Shown in pieces: positions 19,944-27,984 of a stretch of 64,000 nucleotides of DNA. Location: the NCBI RefSeq assembly GCF_003075415.1, contig NZ_QDAH01000003.1, positions 178,494 through 242,493 on the forward strand, given 5' to 3'. Position numbers and translations under genes: made by a program. How positions within the stretch are numbered: position 1 is the first letter of the stretch; each line of letters begins with the position of its first letter. The notes beneath the pieces were generated by a model that made no database searches, was not told the origin of the DNA, and saw only the letters and a list, made by a program, of their open reading frames with translations. Source of the DNA: Microvirga sp. KLBC 81 (GTDB taxonomy: Bacteria > Pseudomonadota > Alphaproteobacteria > Rhizobiales > Beijerinckiaceae).

Positions 19944-21344
19944 GTGTCTGAAGAAGCCAAGAAGTCCGGTGCCAACACCATGTGGGGTGGGCGGTTCTCG
20001 TCCTCCCCGAGCGCGCTCATGGAAGCGATCAACGCCTCCATCGACTTCGACAAGCGCCTGTATGCCCAGGATATCCAGGGCTCCATCGCCCACAGCGCCA
20101 TGCTGGCCAAGCAAGGCATCATCGCCGAGAGCGACCGAGATGCGATCCATCAGGGATTGCAGCGGGTGCTCGGCGAGATCGAATCCGGCAACTTCACCTT
20201 CTCGACGGCGCTGGAAGACATCCACATGAACGTGGAGAGCAGGCTTCGCGAGATCATCGGCGATCCGGCGGCGCGCCTCCACACGGCCCGCAGCCGCAAC
20301 GACCAGGTGGCCACCGACACGCGCCTCTGGGTGCGCGAGGCTCACGACCGCACCGAGGAGCAGCTCACCAACCTCGTCAAGGCGCTGCTCGACAAGGCGG
20401 AGGCCCATGTGGCCACCGTGATGCCGGGCTTCACCCACCTCCAGAGCGCCCAGCCGGTGACCTTCGGACATCACCTCATGGCCTATGTGGAAATGTTCGG
20501 CCGGGACCGCAGCCGCTTCCGCGATTCCCGCAAGCGCCTCAACGAATGCCCGCTGGGTGCAGGCGCGCTCGCCGGCACGTCATTTCCCATCGACCGACAC
20601 ATGACAGCGAAGGCGCTGGGCTTCGATGGCCCCACCCGCAACTCGCTCGATACCGTGTCCGACCGCGACAGCCTGCTGGAGTTCATGGCCGCCGCCTCCA
20701 TCTGCGCCATGCACCTGTCGCGGCTTGCGGAAGAGATCATCATCTGGATGTCGGCTCCCTTCGGTTTCGTGAAACTCCCCGACCGCTGGACCACCGGCTC
20801 CAGCATGATGCCGCAGAAGCGCAATCCCGATGCAGCGGAACTCGTGCGCGGCAAGACTGGCCGCGTCGTCGGCTCGCTGGTGTCGCTGCTCACCGTCATG
20901 AAGGGCCTGCCGCTCGCCTATGCGAAGGATACGCAGGAGGATAAGGAGCCGCTCTTCGACGCCGCCGACACGCTCGAAATCGTGCTCGCCGCCACCACCG
21001 GTATGATCCAGGATCTGGAGCCCGTGCCGGAACGTATGGCGGCGGTGGCCGGAGCCGGGTTCTCCACCGCGACGGATCTCGCCGACTGGCTAGTGCGCAG
21101 CCTCAACATCCCCTTCCGCGATGCCCACCATGTGACGGGCCGCATCGTTTCCGAGGCGGAGAAGCGCGGCTGCACCCTGGAAGAGCTGCCGCTCGAAGTG
21201 ATGCAGGCCGTCGAGCCGAAAATCCACAAGGGCATCTTCGAGGTGCTGGGCGTCGAGAACTCCGTCCGCTCCCGCACGAGCTTCGGCGGCACCTCGCCCG
21301 TTCGTGTCGCCGAGCAGGTCGCCTGGTGGCGTAGCCAAGTCTGA
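19944..21344 (+). CDS. argH: Argininosuccinate lyase
   Basis: Last step of arginine biosynthesis: splits argininosuccinate to arginine and fumarate. The 466-residue protein starts at GTG 19944 ([19 protein letters not shown]). It shows the superfamily signature [15 protein letters not shown] near 286, the substrate motif [12 protein letters not shown] near 113, and the catalytic [14 protein letters not shown]. It appears to be a single gene, convergent with the methyltransferase only six bases beyond its stop. Confidence 0.97.
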   Translation: MSEEAKKSGANTMWGGRFSSSPSALMEAINASIDFDKRLYAQDIQGSIAHSAMLAKQGIIAESDRDAIHQGLQRVLGEIESGNFTFSTALEDIHMNVESRLREIIGDPAARLHTARSRNDQVATDTRLWVREAHDRTEEQLTNLVKALLDKAEAHVATVMPGFTHLQSAQPVTFGHHLMAYVEMFGRDRSRFRDSRKRLNECPLGAGALAGTSFPIDRHMTAKALGFDGPTRNSLDTVSDRDSLLEFMAAASICAMHLSRLAEEIIIWMSAPFGFVKLPDRWTTGSSMMPQKRNPDAAELVRGKTGRVVGSLVSLLTVMKGLPLAYAKDTQEDKEPLFDAADTLEIVLAATTGMIQDLEPVPERMAAVAGAGFSTATDLADWLVRSLNIPFRDAHHVTGRIVSEAEKRGCTLEELPLEVMQAVEPKIHKGIFEVLGVENSVRSRTSFGGTSPVRVAEQVAWWRSQV

Positions 21345-21350
21345 GGCCGC

Positions 21351-22151
21351 CTAGCGTTTACGGCCCCTCACAGCCCAGGCGCGGGCTGTGAGGTGAATAC
21401 TGCCATCCGGTTGCGTGGGAAGGCTCTCACGGAGCCTTTCCCGTAGAGCCGAGCGGTCCTCTTCGGTCAGCGACATGCAATAGACTGGCGCCGGCGACTG
21501 GCCTCCGAGGAACGGGGTCCAGTAATCATTGAAGTCCCGGAAAATGGTCGGCACGTCGATGGCACGAACCTCGATGTGGCTCAAACCCACTTTCTCCAGG
21601 AGCCGGTAGAGCGGCTCCGGTTGGCAGAACGCTGCATGCCAGTTTTCCTGCAGCTCACGGGCATCCGGATTCAGGTCCGCCGCCGCGTCCCAGAACCGGC
21701 GCATCATCTCCATGCCGCCCGTATAGTCCCAGACGTAGAGCGCTACCTCGCCGCCGGATCGAGCCACGCGCTGCATTTCCGCTGCCGCGCGTTCCTTCTC
21801 TGGGACGAAGTTCAGCATAAGGCCCGAGACGATGCGGTCGAATTCGGAGGCTGTAAAAGGCAGGTCCTGCGCATCGGCCTGCCGCAACTCGACCGCTGTG
21901 TCCCTCAACCGTTCGCGGGCGAAGTTCAGAAAGCCCTCGGAGGGGTCGATTCCCGCAAGGCGGGAGGGGGCGCATTGTTCGGCAATCGCTTCCGTCAGGG
22001 CACCGGTGCCGCAGCCCACATCGAGCCAGTCGAGGCCGGAGGGGGCATTCAGCCAAGCGAGGAACTCCCGAGCCACCAATCGGCTCCAGCGTCCGACGTA
22101 GGGCTCGTAGAGGTCGGCGCTTGCCCACCGGGGCTGCACGTTCTCAGCCAT
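21351..22151 (-). CDS. Class I SAM-dependent methyltransferase
   Basis: The target is unknown. The 266-residue protein has the SAM-binding motif I LDVGCGTGALTEAIAEQC near residue 41, an acidic post-I residue in LAGIDPSEGFLNFAR, motif II-like QADAQDLPFTASEFDRIVSG (UbiE/BioC style) and ARSGGEVALYVWDYTGG. It is a stand-alone gene. Its last codons coincide with an 11-pair hairpin (21366-21393). A small-molecule target is more likely than DNA or rRNA, judging by the Methyltransf_11-like fold only. Confidence 0.82.
   Translation of the reverse strand: MAENVQPRWASADLYEPYVGRWSRLVAREFLAWLNAPSGLDWLDVGCGTGALTEAIAEQCAPSRLAGIDPSEGFLNFARERLRDTAVELRQADAQDLPFTASEFDRIVSGLMLNFVPEKERAAAEMQRVARSGGEVALYVWDYTGGMEMMRRFWDAAADLNPDARELQENWHAAFCQPEPLYRLLEKVGLSHIEVRAIDVPTIFRDFNDYWTPFLGGQSPAPVYCMSLTEEDRSALRERLRESLPTQPDGSIHLTARAWAVRGRKR
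21366..21393. terminator. Hairpin inside the 3' end of the methyltransferase frame
   Basis: CCTCACAGCCC (21366-21376) and GGGCTGTGAGG (21383-21393) form a perfect 11-pair stem with a six-base loop. It lies 22 bases after the argH stop and within the last codons of the convergent gene, so one structure could serve both transcripts. No T tract is present. Confidence 0.55.
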
Positions 22152-22398
22152 GCCGTCGCTCCTGTCAGGCGATGGTCCTGATCATACGCCAGAGCAGACG
22201 GCCGAAAGACGTATCTTGCGGGGTAGGGCTGGAGGCGGTTTACCTTTCCTGCGCTCCCTGCCGGGAGGGCTTGGCAGGGGTCTTGATCCGTCTGAGAACC
22301 ATATCCATATTGCCGATAACGGCCTCGAAGAGGCTGCGTGAGTGCCGCATGAGCGGGCTCACACTCAACCGAAGTGCCTCTAACCTTGGGCTTCGAAC
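22152..22398. other. Intergenic region upstream of hsp20
   Basis: This 247-bp gap holds divergent promoters for the methyltransferase and hsp20. A bulged hairpin, TGAGTG (22339-22344) with CACTCA (22362-22367) around an inner TGAGC/GCTCA pair, precedes the hsp20 start by about 30 bases. I see no Shine-Dalgarno sequence before ATG 22399. Two short open frames here lack ribosome-binding sites and were not called. Confidence 0.5.
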
Positions 22399-22833
22399 AT
22401 GTCGCGTCAGTCGCCGTTTGGGCATCCGTTTCTGTTAGGCTTCGACGAGATCGAGCAGGCGCTCGACCGGGTCGCGAAAGCAGCCGGAGATGGCTACCCT
22501 CCCTACAATATCGAGCGTTTGCCCCGTACCGAGCGCGCTCCCGAGCGTCTGCGCATCACCCTGGCTGTCGCTGGATTTACCCAGGATCAGCTGGAAGTGA
22601 CCCTGGAAGAGAATCAACTCGTCATCCGGGGACGTCAGTCCGACGACAAGACCAGGCACTTCCTTCATCGCGGCATCGCCGCCCGTCAGTTTCAGCGCAC
22701 CTTCCTCCTTGTCGACGGCATGGAGGTTCTGGGCGCCGATCTGTCCAATGGCCTGTTGTCGATCGATCTGGTCCGGCCCGAGCCGGAGCGGATCGTCCGC
22801 AAGATCGACATCATCGCCTCGGACAAGGTGTGA
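22399..22833 (+). CDS. Small heat-shock protein (Hsp20/IbpA-like)
   Basis: ATP-independent holdase that binds unfolding proteins in the cytoplasm. The 144-residue protein begins MSRQSPFGHPFLLGFDEIEQ, typical of rhizobial class A sHSPs, followed by the PPYNIER motif. An alpha-crystallin domain runs from about 40 to 125 (ITLAVAGFTQDQLEVTLEEN, HRGIAARQFQRTFLL, GADLSNGLLSIDLVRP). The C-terminal IxI-like RKIDII is the oligomer anchor. A DUF1150 gene follows 26 bases downstream, a conserved pairing in this class. Confidence 0.93.
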   Translation: MSRQSPFGHPFLLGFDEIEQALDRVAKAAGDGYPPYNIERLPRTERAPERLRITLAVAGFTQDQLEVTLEENQLVIRGRQSDDKTRHFLHRGIAARQFQRTFLLVDGMEVLGADLSNGLLSIDLVRPEPERIVRKIDIIASDKV

Positions 22834-22859
22834 CGGCATTCCGCATCAAGGAGATGGCC

Positions 22860-23126
22860 ATGAACCACAATACCAACAATCATGCCGGTCGGCTTCTGGA
22901 TGTGGCCGAGCTGGCTAATCTGGGCCTCGGCGAGATGGCCTACGTGAAACCGCTGCGTTCCGACGATGTGGCGCGGCTCTTTCCGCAGGCTCCGAAGCTG
23001 CAGCCTGGGATAAACCTCTTCGCCCTTCTGTCCGCCAGCGGCGAGCCCATCGTGCTGACCGATAGCCGCGATGCGGCGGTCGCCAATGCCTGGGCGCATG
23101 ATCTGACCACGGTGAGCCTGCATTAA
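22860..23126 (+). CDS. DUF1150 family protein
   Basis: Small protein of unknown function found beside hsp20 genes in alphaproteobacteria. AAGGAG at 22848-22853 would touch the ATG at 22854 but lies six bases before the ATG at 22860, so the second is chosen: 88 residues, MNHNTNNHAG. The DUF1150 pattern is visible as LGLGEMAYVKPL, GINLFALLSASGEPIVLTDSRDAAVANAWAHDL and the final VSLH. No signal or membrane segment. Probably cotranscribed with hsp20 and perhaps heat-induced. Confidence 0.85.
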   Translation: MNHNTNNHAGRLLDVAELANLGLGEMAYVKPLRSDDVARLFPQAPKLQPGINLFALLSASGEPIVLTDSRDAAVANAWAHDLTTVSLH

Positions 23127-23147
23127 GGCTCACCGCGTCATCTCCCT

Positions 23148-23909
23148 TCAGGCAATCGCCTCGATCGCTCCGATCAGTCGTTCCAGATCCTCGTCCCGCG
23201 ACAGGCGGTGATCCCCATCCTTGATGAGGGTCAGCGAGACATTGTCGCCTGGCAGGTGCTCCACGAGTTCGAGCACGTGGTTCCACGGCACGTCAGGGTC
23301 TTCCATGCCTTGCAGAATATGGACCGGGCAGCCGGTCTGGATCGGCTTTCCGAGAAGAAGGTGGCGGCGTCCGTCCTCGATCAGCTTTCTGGTGATCGGG
23401 TAGGGATCTTCCGAGTAGGCCGAGGGGCGGTAATAGACGCCGGTCTCCTCGACCGCCCGCCGGATGTCCTCCGGAAAGCGGCCCCACATCAGCTTTTCCG
23501 TCATGTCGGTGGCAGGTGCGATCAGCACGATGCCCGCTGGTGCGAGGGCAGGGCGTTTTTCCAGCAGGTGGCGCGCTGCCAGGAGGGAAATCCATCCTCC
23601 CATCGAGGAGCCCACCAGAATGGGGCGCTCCTTGAGGAACTGCCCCATGACAGCGAGCGCCTCCTCCAGCCACCGGGAGATGGTGCCCTGTTCGAAGTCG
23701 CCCCCGGATTCGCCATGGCCGCTATAGTCAAAACGCAGGAAAGCGCGGCCTTGGGCGTCGGCCCAGGAATCGATGGCGCTCGCCTTCGTCGCCCGCATGT
23801 CGGACTTGAAGCCGCCGATCCAGACCACCGGAGGGCCCTTACCTTCGCGATGGAGCACGGCGATCCGGCGCTCATCGGCGCCTGATCCGACTGTGACGCT
23901 TTGCTGCAT
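23148..23909 (-). CDS. Alpha/beta hydrolase, ABHD10/esterase-like
   Basis: The 253-residue serine hydrolase has WIGGFKSDMRATKA near residue 30, the FDYSGHGESGG loop near 59, the nucleophile elbow VGSSMGGW near 99, the acid region LQGMEDPDVPWNH near 204 and the catalytic His in DGDHRLSRDEDL near 236. This combination matches the bacterial relatives of ABHD10, acyl-thioesterase and acyl-glucuronide esterase enzymes. The substrate is unknown. It is monocistronic, convergent with the DUF1150 gene and divergent from the glycosyltransferase. Confidence 0.8.
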   Translation of the reverse strand: MQQSVTVGSGADERRIAVLHREGKGPPVVWIGGFKSDMRATKASAIDSWADAQGRAFLRFDYSGHGESGGDFEQGTISRWLEEALAVMGQFLKERPILVGSSMGGWISLLAARHLLEKRPALAPAGIVLIAPATDMTEKLMWGRFPEDIRRAVEETGVYYRPSAYSEDPYPITRKLIEDGRRHLLLGKPIQTGCPVHILQGMEDPDVPWNHVLELVEHLPGDNVSLTLIKDGDHRLSRDEDLERLIGAIEAIA

Positions 23910-23987
23910 GGTTAACCTGTCCTCAACTGCTTTGAAGCAAGGGTTTGAAACGATTCTGTCATTCTATTTGAGAAGGCTCTTACATCG

Positions 23988-25232
23988 GTGAGTTTTTCAG
24001 CGCGACCCGGCGGAGGAGCAGCTTTCCCGTCATCCAACATTCATCCCCTCGCAGGCCGGACCATCCTGCAGATCGTTCCGGAGCTTGAGGCCGGTGGGGC
24101 GGAGCGTACCACGGTGGATATCGCCGAGGGGCTCGTTCACGCAGGCGCACGGGCGCTGGTGGCGACCGAGGGCGGGCGCCTTGTGGGCGAGCTTCAGGCC
24201 AAGGGCGGCATCTGGATTCCTTTTCCGGCAGCGACGAAGAACCCCTTCTCGATGCTCCTCAATGTGCGCAAGCTCGCCAAGATCTGCCACAAGGAGAAGG
24301 TCTCTCTGATTCATGCCCGCTCCCGGGCTCCGGCCTGGGTGGCGCTGGGGGCCGCCCGCAGCCTCAACATACCGTTCGTGACCACCTATCACGGCAGCTA
24401 TTCCGGCCGCTCTTCGGTCAAGGTGCTCTACAACTCGGTCATGGCCCGGGGTAACGTGGTCATCGCGAACTCGCAATACACGAGCAACCTGATCCGCTCG
24501 CAGTACCCTCACACCGCCGATCGGATCGGGGTGATCTACCGGGGAACGGATTTCCTGAAGTTTTCGCCCTCGGCCGTGACGCCCGAGCGAATCGAGGCCT
24601 TAAGGAAGGCCTGGGATGTCGCTCCCCATGAGCGTGTGGTGCTGCTCGCGGCCCGCCTGACGGGGTGGAAAGGGCAGAAGGTCCTGATCGAGGCGGCGGC
24701 CAAGCTTCGCGATGCGGGCGTGACGGACGTCGCCTATATCCTCGCAGGCGATCCGCAGGGGCGGGATTCCTATGTAAAGGAGCTCGACAGCCTGATCGGG
24801 GCCAAGGGCCTCAAGGGGATCGTGCGCCGGGTCGGCCATTGTACGGACATGCCTGCAGCCTTCCTGGCGGCTGCCGTGGTCACGGTGCCTTCGACCGAGC
24901 CCGAGGCCTTCGGCCGCTCGGCGGTCGAGGCCCAGGCGATGGGCACGCCGGTGGTGGTCTCGGATCTCGGGGCCGTGCCGGAGACGGTTCTGGCTCCTCC
25001 TGCGGTCCAGCCGCAGGAGCGGACGGGCTGGCGGGTGCCCGCAGGCGATGCCGATGCCTTGGCCGAGGCGGTCGGGGCCGCGCTGAACCTGGGCGCCAGC
25101 GCCAGAATAGCCTTGGGCGCCCGGGCGAGAACTCATGTGGAGCGGCATTTTTCCCTCGAACGCATGGTTTCAAGCACGCTCAATGTGTATTCCGCGCTTC
25201 TGGATAGCTGGTCAGTCCACAGAACAAGTTGA
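23988..25232 (+). CDS. Glycosyltransferase family 4
   Basis: A GT-B fold transferase of 414 residues, GTG start at 23988 with AGAAGG a little far upstream. N-terminal LQIVPELEAGGAERTTVDIAEGL is the usual GT4 acceptor-domain opening. AARLTGWKGQKVLIEAAAKL near 222 and the EX7E element EPEAFGRSAVEAQAMGTPVV near 305-324 are the donor-domain signatures. It could act in lipopolysaccharide or exopolysaccharide assembly, but no other glycan genes adjoin it. Confidence 0.88.
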   Translation: MSFSARPGGGAAFPSSNIHPLAGRTILQIVPELEAGGAERTTVDIAEGLVHAGARALVATEGGRLVGELQAKGGIWIPFPAATKNPFSMLLNVRKLAKICHKEKVSLIHARSRAPAWVALGAARSLNIPFVTTYHGSYSGRSSVKVLYNSVMARGNVVIANSQYTSNLIRSQYPHTADRIGVIYRGTDFLKFSPSAVTPERIEALRKAWDVAPHERVVLLAARLTGWKGQKVLIEAAAKLRDAGVTDVAYILAGDPQGRDSYVKELDSLIGAKGLKGIVRRVGHCTDMPAAFLAAAVVTVPSTEPEAFGRSAVEAQAMGTPVVVSDLGAVPETVLAPPAVQPQERTGWRVPAGDADALAEAVGAALNLGASARIALGARARTHVERHFSLERMVSSTLNVYSALLDSWSVHRTS

Positions 25233-25349
25233 CTTCCCGCTGTTTTGAGCGAAATGTCAGTTCATTCTCGGCAACGTTGAGCATGCTGCAGAGGCTTTCC
25301 CCAAAAAGTCTCCCGCCTCGACTGAGCCCTTAAACAGGAGATAAGAGCC

Positions 25350-25892
25350 ATTCGCCGTCCCATGAGACCCTTGCCGGTGCCGCAGAAAGAAGGCCCGCGC
25401 GCTAACCGTGACATTCGCGGCGTCCGCGAAGTTCAGCTGATCGATGACACCGGACACAACCGGGGCGTGATGCCCTTCTTCGATGCCTTGCGCATCGCTG
25501 AGGACGCTGGCCTCGACCTGGTGGAAATCTCGCCGAACGCGAATCCTCCGGTCTGCAAGATCCTGGATTACGGCAAATTCCGCTTCCTTGAGCAGAAGAA
25601 GGCCGCCGAGGCGCGCAAGAAGCAGAAGACCGTCGAGGTCAAGGAAATCAAGCTGCGCCCGGGCATCGACGATCATGATTACGACGTCAAGATGAAGGCG
25701 ATGAAGGGTTTCTTCGAGGAAGGCAATAAGGTGAAGATCACCCTGCGCTTCCGCGGCCGCGAGATGGCGCACCAGGATCTGGGCCTGAAAGTGCTCGAAC
25801 GCGTGAAGGCCGATGTGGGCGAACTCGCCAAGGTCGAGCAGGAGCCCAACTTCGAGGGCCGTCAGGTCGTCATGGTGCTGGCTCCCCGTTAA
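25350..25892 (+). CDS. infC: Translation initiation factor IF-3, probable ATT start
   Basis: Binds the 30S subunit and polices start-codon choice. The first ATG (25362) is 21 bases from AGGAG (25336-25340), too far, whereas ATT at 25350 is nine bases from it and gives 180 residues starting with the (M)RRP residues found in other rhizobial IF-3 proteins. Rare AUU starts are the basis of infC autoregulation. The N-domain ([38 protein letters not shown]) and C-domain ([20 protein letters not shown]) are intact. rpmI and rplT follow. Confidence 0.95.
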   Translation: MRRPMRPLPVPQKEGPRANRDIRGVREVQLIDDTGHNRGVMPFFDALRIAEDAGLDLVEISPNANPPVCKILDYGKFRFLEQKKAAEARKKQKTVEVKEIKLRPGIDDHDYDVKMKAMKGFFEEGNKVKITLRFRGREMAHQDLGLKVLERVKADVGELAKVEQEPNFEGRQVVMVLAPR

Positions 25893-25917
25893 GGGACACA
25901 GGCTTCTAATGAAATTC

Positions 25918-25951
25918 ATGGCCGTCGGGGTTCCGGCGGCCATTGCTTTTT
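25918..25951 (+). terminator. Intrinsic terminator-like hairpin after infC
   Basis: ATGGCCG (25918-25924) pairs with CGGCCAT (25937-25943) around a GC-rich loop, followed by TGCTTTTT. It starts 26 bases after the infC stop and may terminate or attenuate before rpmI-rplT. Confidence 0.65.
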
Positions 25952-25983
25952 GGGCAGGCTTCTGTCATAAGCCGCCCTTCATC

Positions 25984-26023
25984 GAACCGCCCGGCTGTTA
26001 GGGCTGCCGTGGCGGTTCGTTTT
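25984..26023 (+). terminator. Second hairpin upstream of rpmI
   Basis: GAACCGCC (25984-25991) pairs perfectly with GGCGGTTC (26011-26018) and is followed by GTTTT. It lies in the rpmI leader and could be a second terminator or part of an L20-responsive leader. Confidence 0.5.
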
Positions 26024-26094
26024 GCTCACAGCAGCAATACTGGGCCTGAAAGGCGGTTCAAGCCGCTCCGAAGGCCTGACCAAAGGAGAGCCAA

Positions 26095-26295
26095 ATGCCC
26101 AAGCTGAAGACGAAATCGGGCGCGAAGAAGCGCTTCAAGATCACTGGCACCGGCAAGGTCGTTTACGCCCAGGCCGGCAAGCGCCACGGGATGATCAAGC
26201 GGTCCAACAAGCAGATCCGCAACCTGCGCGGCACCACGACGCTGTTCGAGGGCGACGCCTACAACGTGAAGAAGTACTTCCTGCCGAACGGCTAA
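26095..26295 (+). CDS. rpmI: 50S ribosomal protein L35
   Basis: The 66-residue, very basic protein [20 protein letters not shown] matches L35 from end to end, including [23 protein letters not shown] motif precedes the ATG. It sits in the conserved infC-rpmI-rplT order. Confidence 0.98.
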   Translation: MPKLKTKSGAKKRFKITGTGKVVYAQAGKRHGMIKRSNKQIRNLRGTTTLFEGDAYNVKKYFLPNG

Positions 26296-26337
26296 GGCGG
26301 TCTTCCACCACATCCCTGATTTTGAAGGAGTTTTCCC

Positions 26338-26706
26338 ATGGCCCGCGTCAAACGGGGCGTTACCGCCCACGCCAAGCACAAGAAGGTTTTCAAGGCTGCC
26401 AAAGGTTTCTACGGCCGCCGCAAGAACACGATCCGCATCGCCAAGCAGGCGGTCGAGAAGAGCATGCAGTATGCCACTCGCGACCGCCGCAACAAGAAGC
26501 GCACCTTCCGCGCTCTCTGGATCCAGCGCCTCAACGCTGCGGTCCGCCTGCATGGCCTGACCTACTCCCGATTTATCGACGGTCTCGGCAAGGCTGGGAT
26601 CGAGGTCGATCGTAAGGTCCTGTCCGAACTGGCCATCCACGAGCCGGCTGCTTTCGCTGCCTATGTGGAGCGCGCCAAGGCCGCCCTGCCGCAGCAGGCC
26701 GCCTGA
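26338..26706 (+). CDS. rplT: 50S ribosomal protein L20
   Basis: Early-assembling 23S rRNA binding protein, 122 residues ([19 protein letters not shown], then [19 protein letters not shown]). AAGGAG precedes the ATG. The C-terminal globular half ([21 protein letters not shown]) is complete; in other bacteria this half can repress its own operon by binding the leader. Confidence 0.98.
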   Translation: MARVKRGVTAHAKHKKVFKAAKGFYGRRKNTIRIAKQAVEKSMQYATRDRRNKKRTFRALWIQRLNAAVRLHGLTYSRFIDGLGKAGIEVDRKVLSELAIHEPAAFAAYVERAKAALPQQAA

Positions 26707-26723
26707 GGATAGACTTCGGCACT

Positions 26724-26751
26724 GGCGCGGCTGAAACGTTTCAGCCGCGCC
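26724..26751. terminator. 28-bp perfect palindrome between rplT and pheS
   Basis: GGCGCGGCTGAAAC is followed immediately by its exact complement, 28 bases in all with no loop, 18 bases after the rplT stop. RNA would fold with a four-base loop. No T tract follows, so termination is plausible but not certain. Confidence 0.6.
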
Positions 26752-26886
26752 GCCTTACTCCCCCTTCTCCGAGACCACCCGCGCTGACGGCTTAAAAGAG
26801 CTGTCGGTTGCCACTTCGCGGCTCGGACGACTTGACGGTTCCCGCGCCGCGCCTCACTCAAAGCGCTTGCATCTGGCAAGGGACCG

Positions 26887-27969
26887 ATGACCGATCTCAA
26901 TCAACTCGAACGTGACCTGATCTCCCAGGTCGAAGCCGCCGGCGACGAAGGGGCTCTCGAAGCCGTGCGCGTATCCGCCCTCGGCAAGAAGGGCTCCGTC
27001 TCCGAACTCCTGAAAACCCTCGGCTCCATGACGCCGGAGGAGCGCAAGGAGCGTGGCCCGCTCATCAACGGCCTGCGCGACAAGGTGCAGACCGCAATCG
27101 TCGTGAAGAAAGAGACGCTTGCCGAGGCTGCCCTTGAGGCGCGTCTTGCTGCCGAGCGCATCGATGTGACGCTGCCCGTGCCGGAAGCGCCGGAATCGCG
27201 CGGCCGCATCCACCCGATCAGCCAGGTGATCGAGGAACTGACGGCGATCTTCGCCGATATGGGTTTCTCCGTCGCCGAGGGGCCGGATATCGAGACGGAT
27301 TATCTCAACTTCACGGCGCTCAACTTCCCCGAAGGCCATCCGGCCCGCGAGATGCACGACACCTTCTTCCTCGCTCCCGACGAGAAGGGCGAGCGCAAGG
27401 TGCTGCGCACGCATACCTCGCCGGTGCAGATCCGCACGATGACGGGGCAGAAGCCGCCGATCCGCGTGATCATCCCGGGCCGCACCTATCGTCACGACTC
27501 GGACCAGACCCACACGCCGATGTTCCACCAGGTCGAAGGCCTCGTCATCGATAAATCGGCCAATATCGCGCACATGAAGTGGATCCTGGAGGAGTTCTGC
27601 AAAGCCTTCTTCGAGGTCGAGCAGGTGAAGATGCGCTTCCGCCCGTCCTTCTTCCCCTTCACGGAGCCGTCGGCCGAGGTTGACATCCAGTGCTCGCGCA
27701 AAGGCGGCGAGATCCGCTTCGGCGAGGGCAACGATTGGCTCGAAATTCTCGGCTGCGGGATGGTGCATCCGAACGTGCTGCGCAATTGCGGGCTCGATCC
27801 GGACGAGTACCAGGGCTTTGCCTGGGGCATGGGCATCGACCGCATCGCGATGCTGAAATACGGCATGCCTGATCTGCGTCCGTTCTTCGAGGCCGATGTG
27901 CGCTGGCTGAACCATTACGGCTTCCGCCCGCTCGACATTCCGTCCCTCGTCAGCGGCCTGACTGCGTAA
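26887..27969 (+). CDS. pheS: Phenylalanine-tRNA ligase alpha subunit
   Basis: Catalytic subunit of the alpha2-beta2 synthetase, 360 residues. An N-terminal coiled-coil arm (1-90) is followed by class II motif 1 ([19 protein letters not shown]), motif 2 ([24 protein letters not shown]) and motif 3 ([17 protein letters not shown]). The gene starts 180 bases after rplT and precedes pheT by 15 bases. Confidence 0.98.
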   Translation: MTDLNQLERDLISQVEAAGDEGALEAVRVSALGKKGSVSELLKTLGSMTPEERKERGPLINGLRDKVQTAIVVKKETLAEAALEARLAAERIDVTLPVPEAPESRGRIHPISQVIEELTAIFADMGFSVAEGPDIETDYLNFTALNFPEGHPAREMHDTFFLAPDEKGERKVLRTHTSPVQIRTMTGQKPPIRVIIPGRTYRHDSDQTHTPMFHQVEGLVIDKSANIAHMKWILEEFCKAFFEVEQVKMRFRPSFFPFTEPSAEVDIQCSRKGGEIRFGEGNDWLEILGCGMVHPNVLRNCGLDPDEYQGFAWGMGIDRIAMLKYGMPDLRPFFEADVRWLNHYGFRPLDIPSLVSGLTA

Positions 27970-27984
27970 AGGAGGAGAGTACCC

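Noticed and set aside
22150..22341. 63-codon plus-strand frame in the hsp20 leader
   Set aside because: No ribosome-binding site, Gly/Arg/Pro-rich, no family resemblance.
22339..22398. ROSE-type RNA thermometer before hsp20
   Set aside because: No Shine-Dalgarno sequence is available to be masked and the usual ROSE terminal hairpin is not recognisable.
22240..22425. 61-codon minus-strand frame upstream of hsp20
   Set aside because: Amino-acid composition is not absurd, but no ribosome-binding site precedes it, and it overlaps the hsp20 leader and start.
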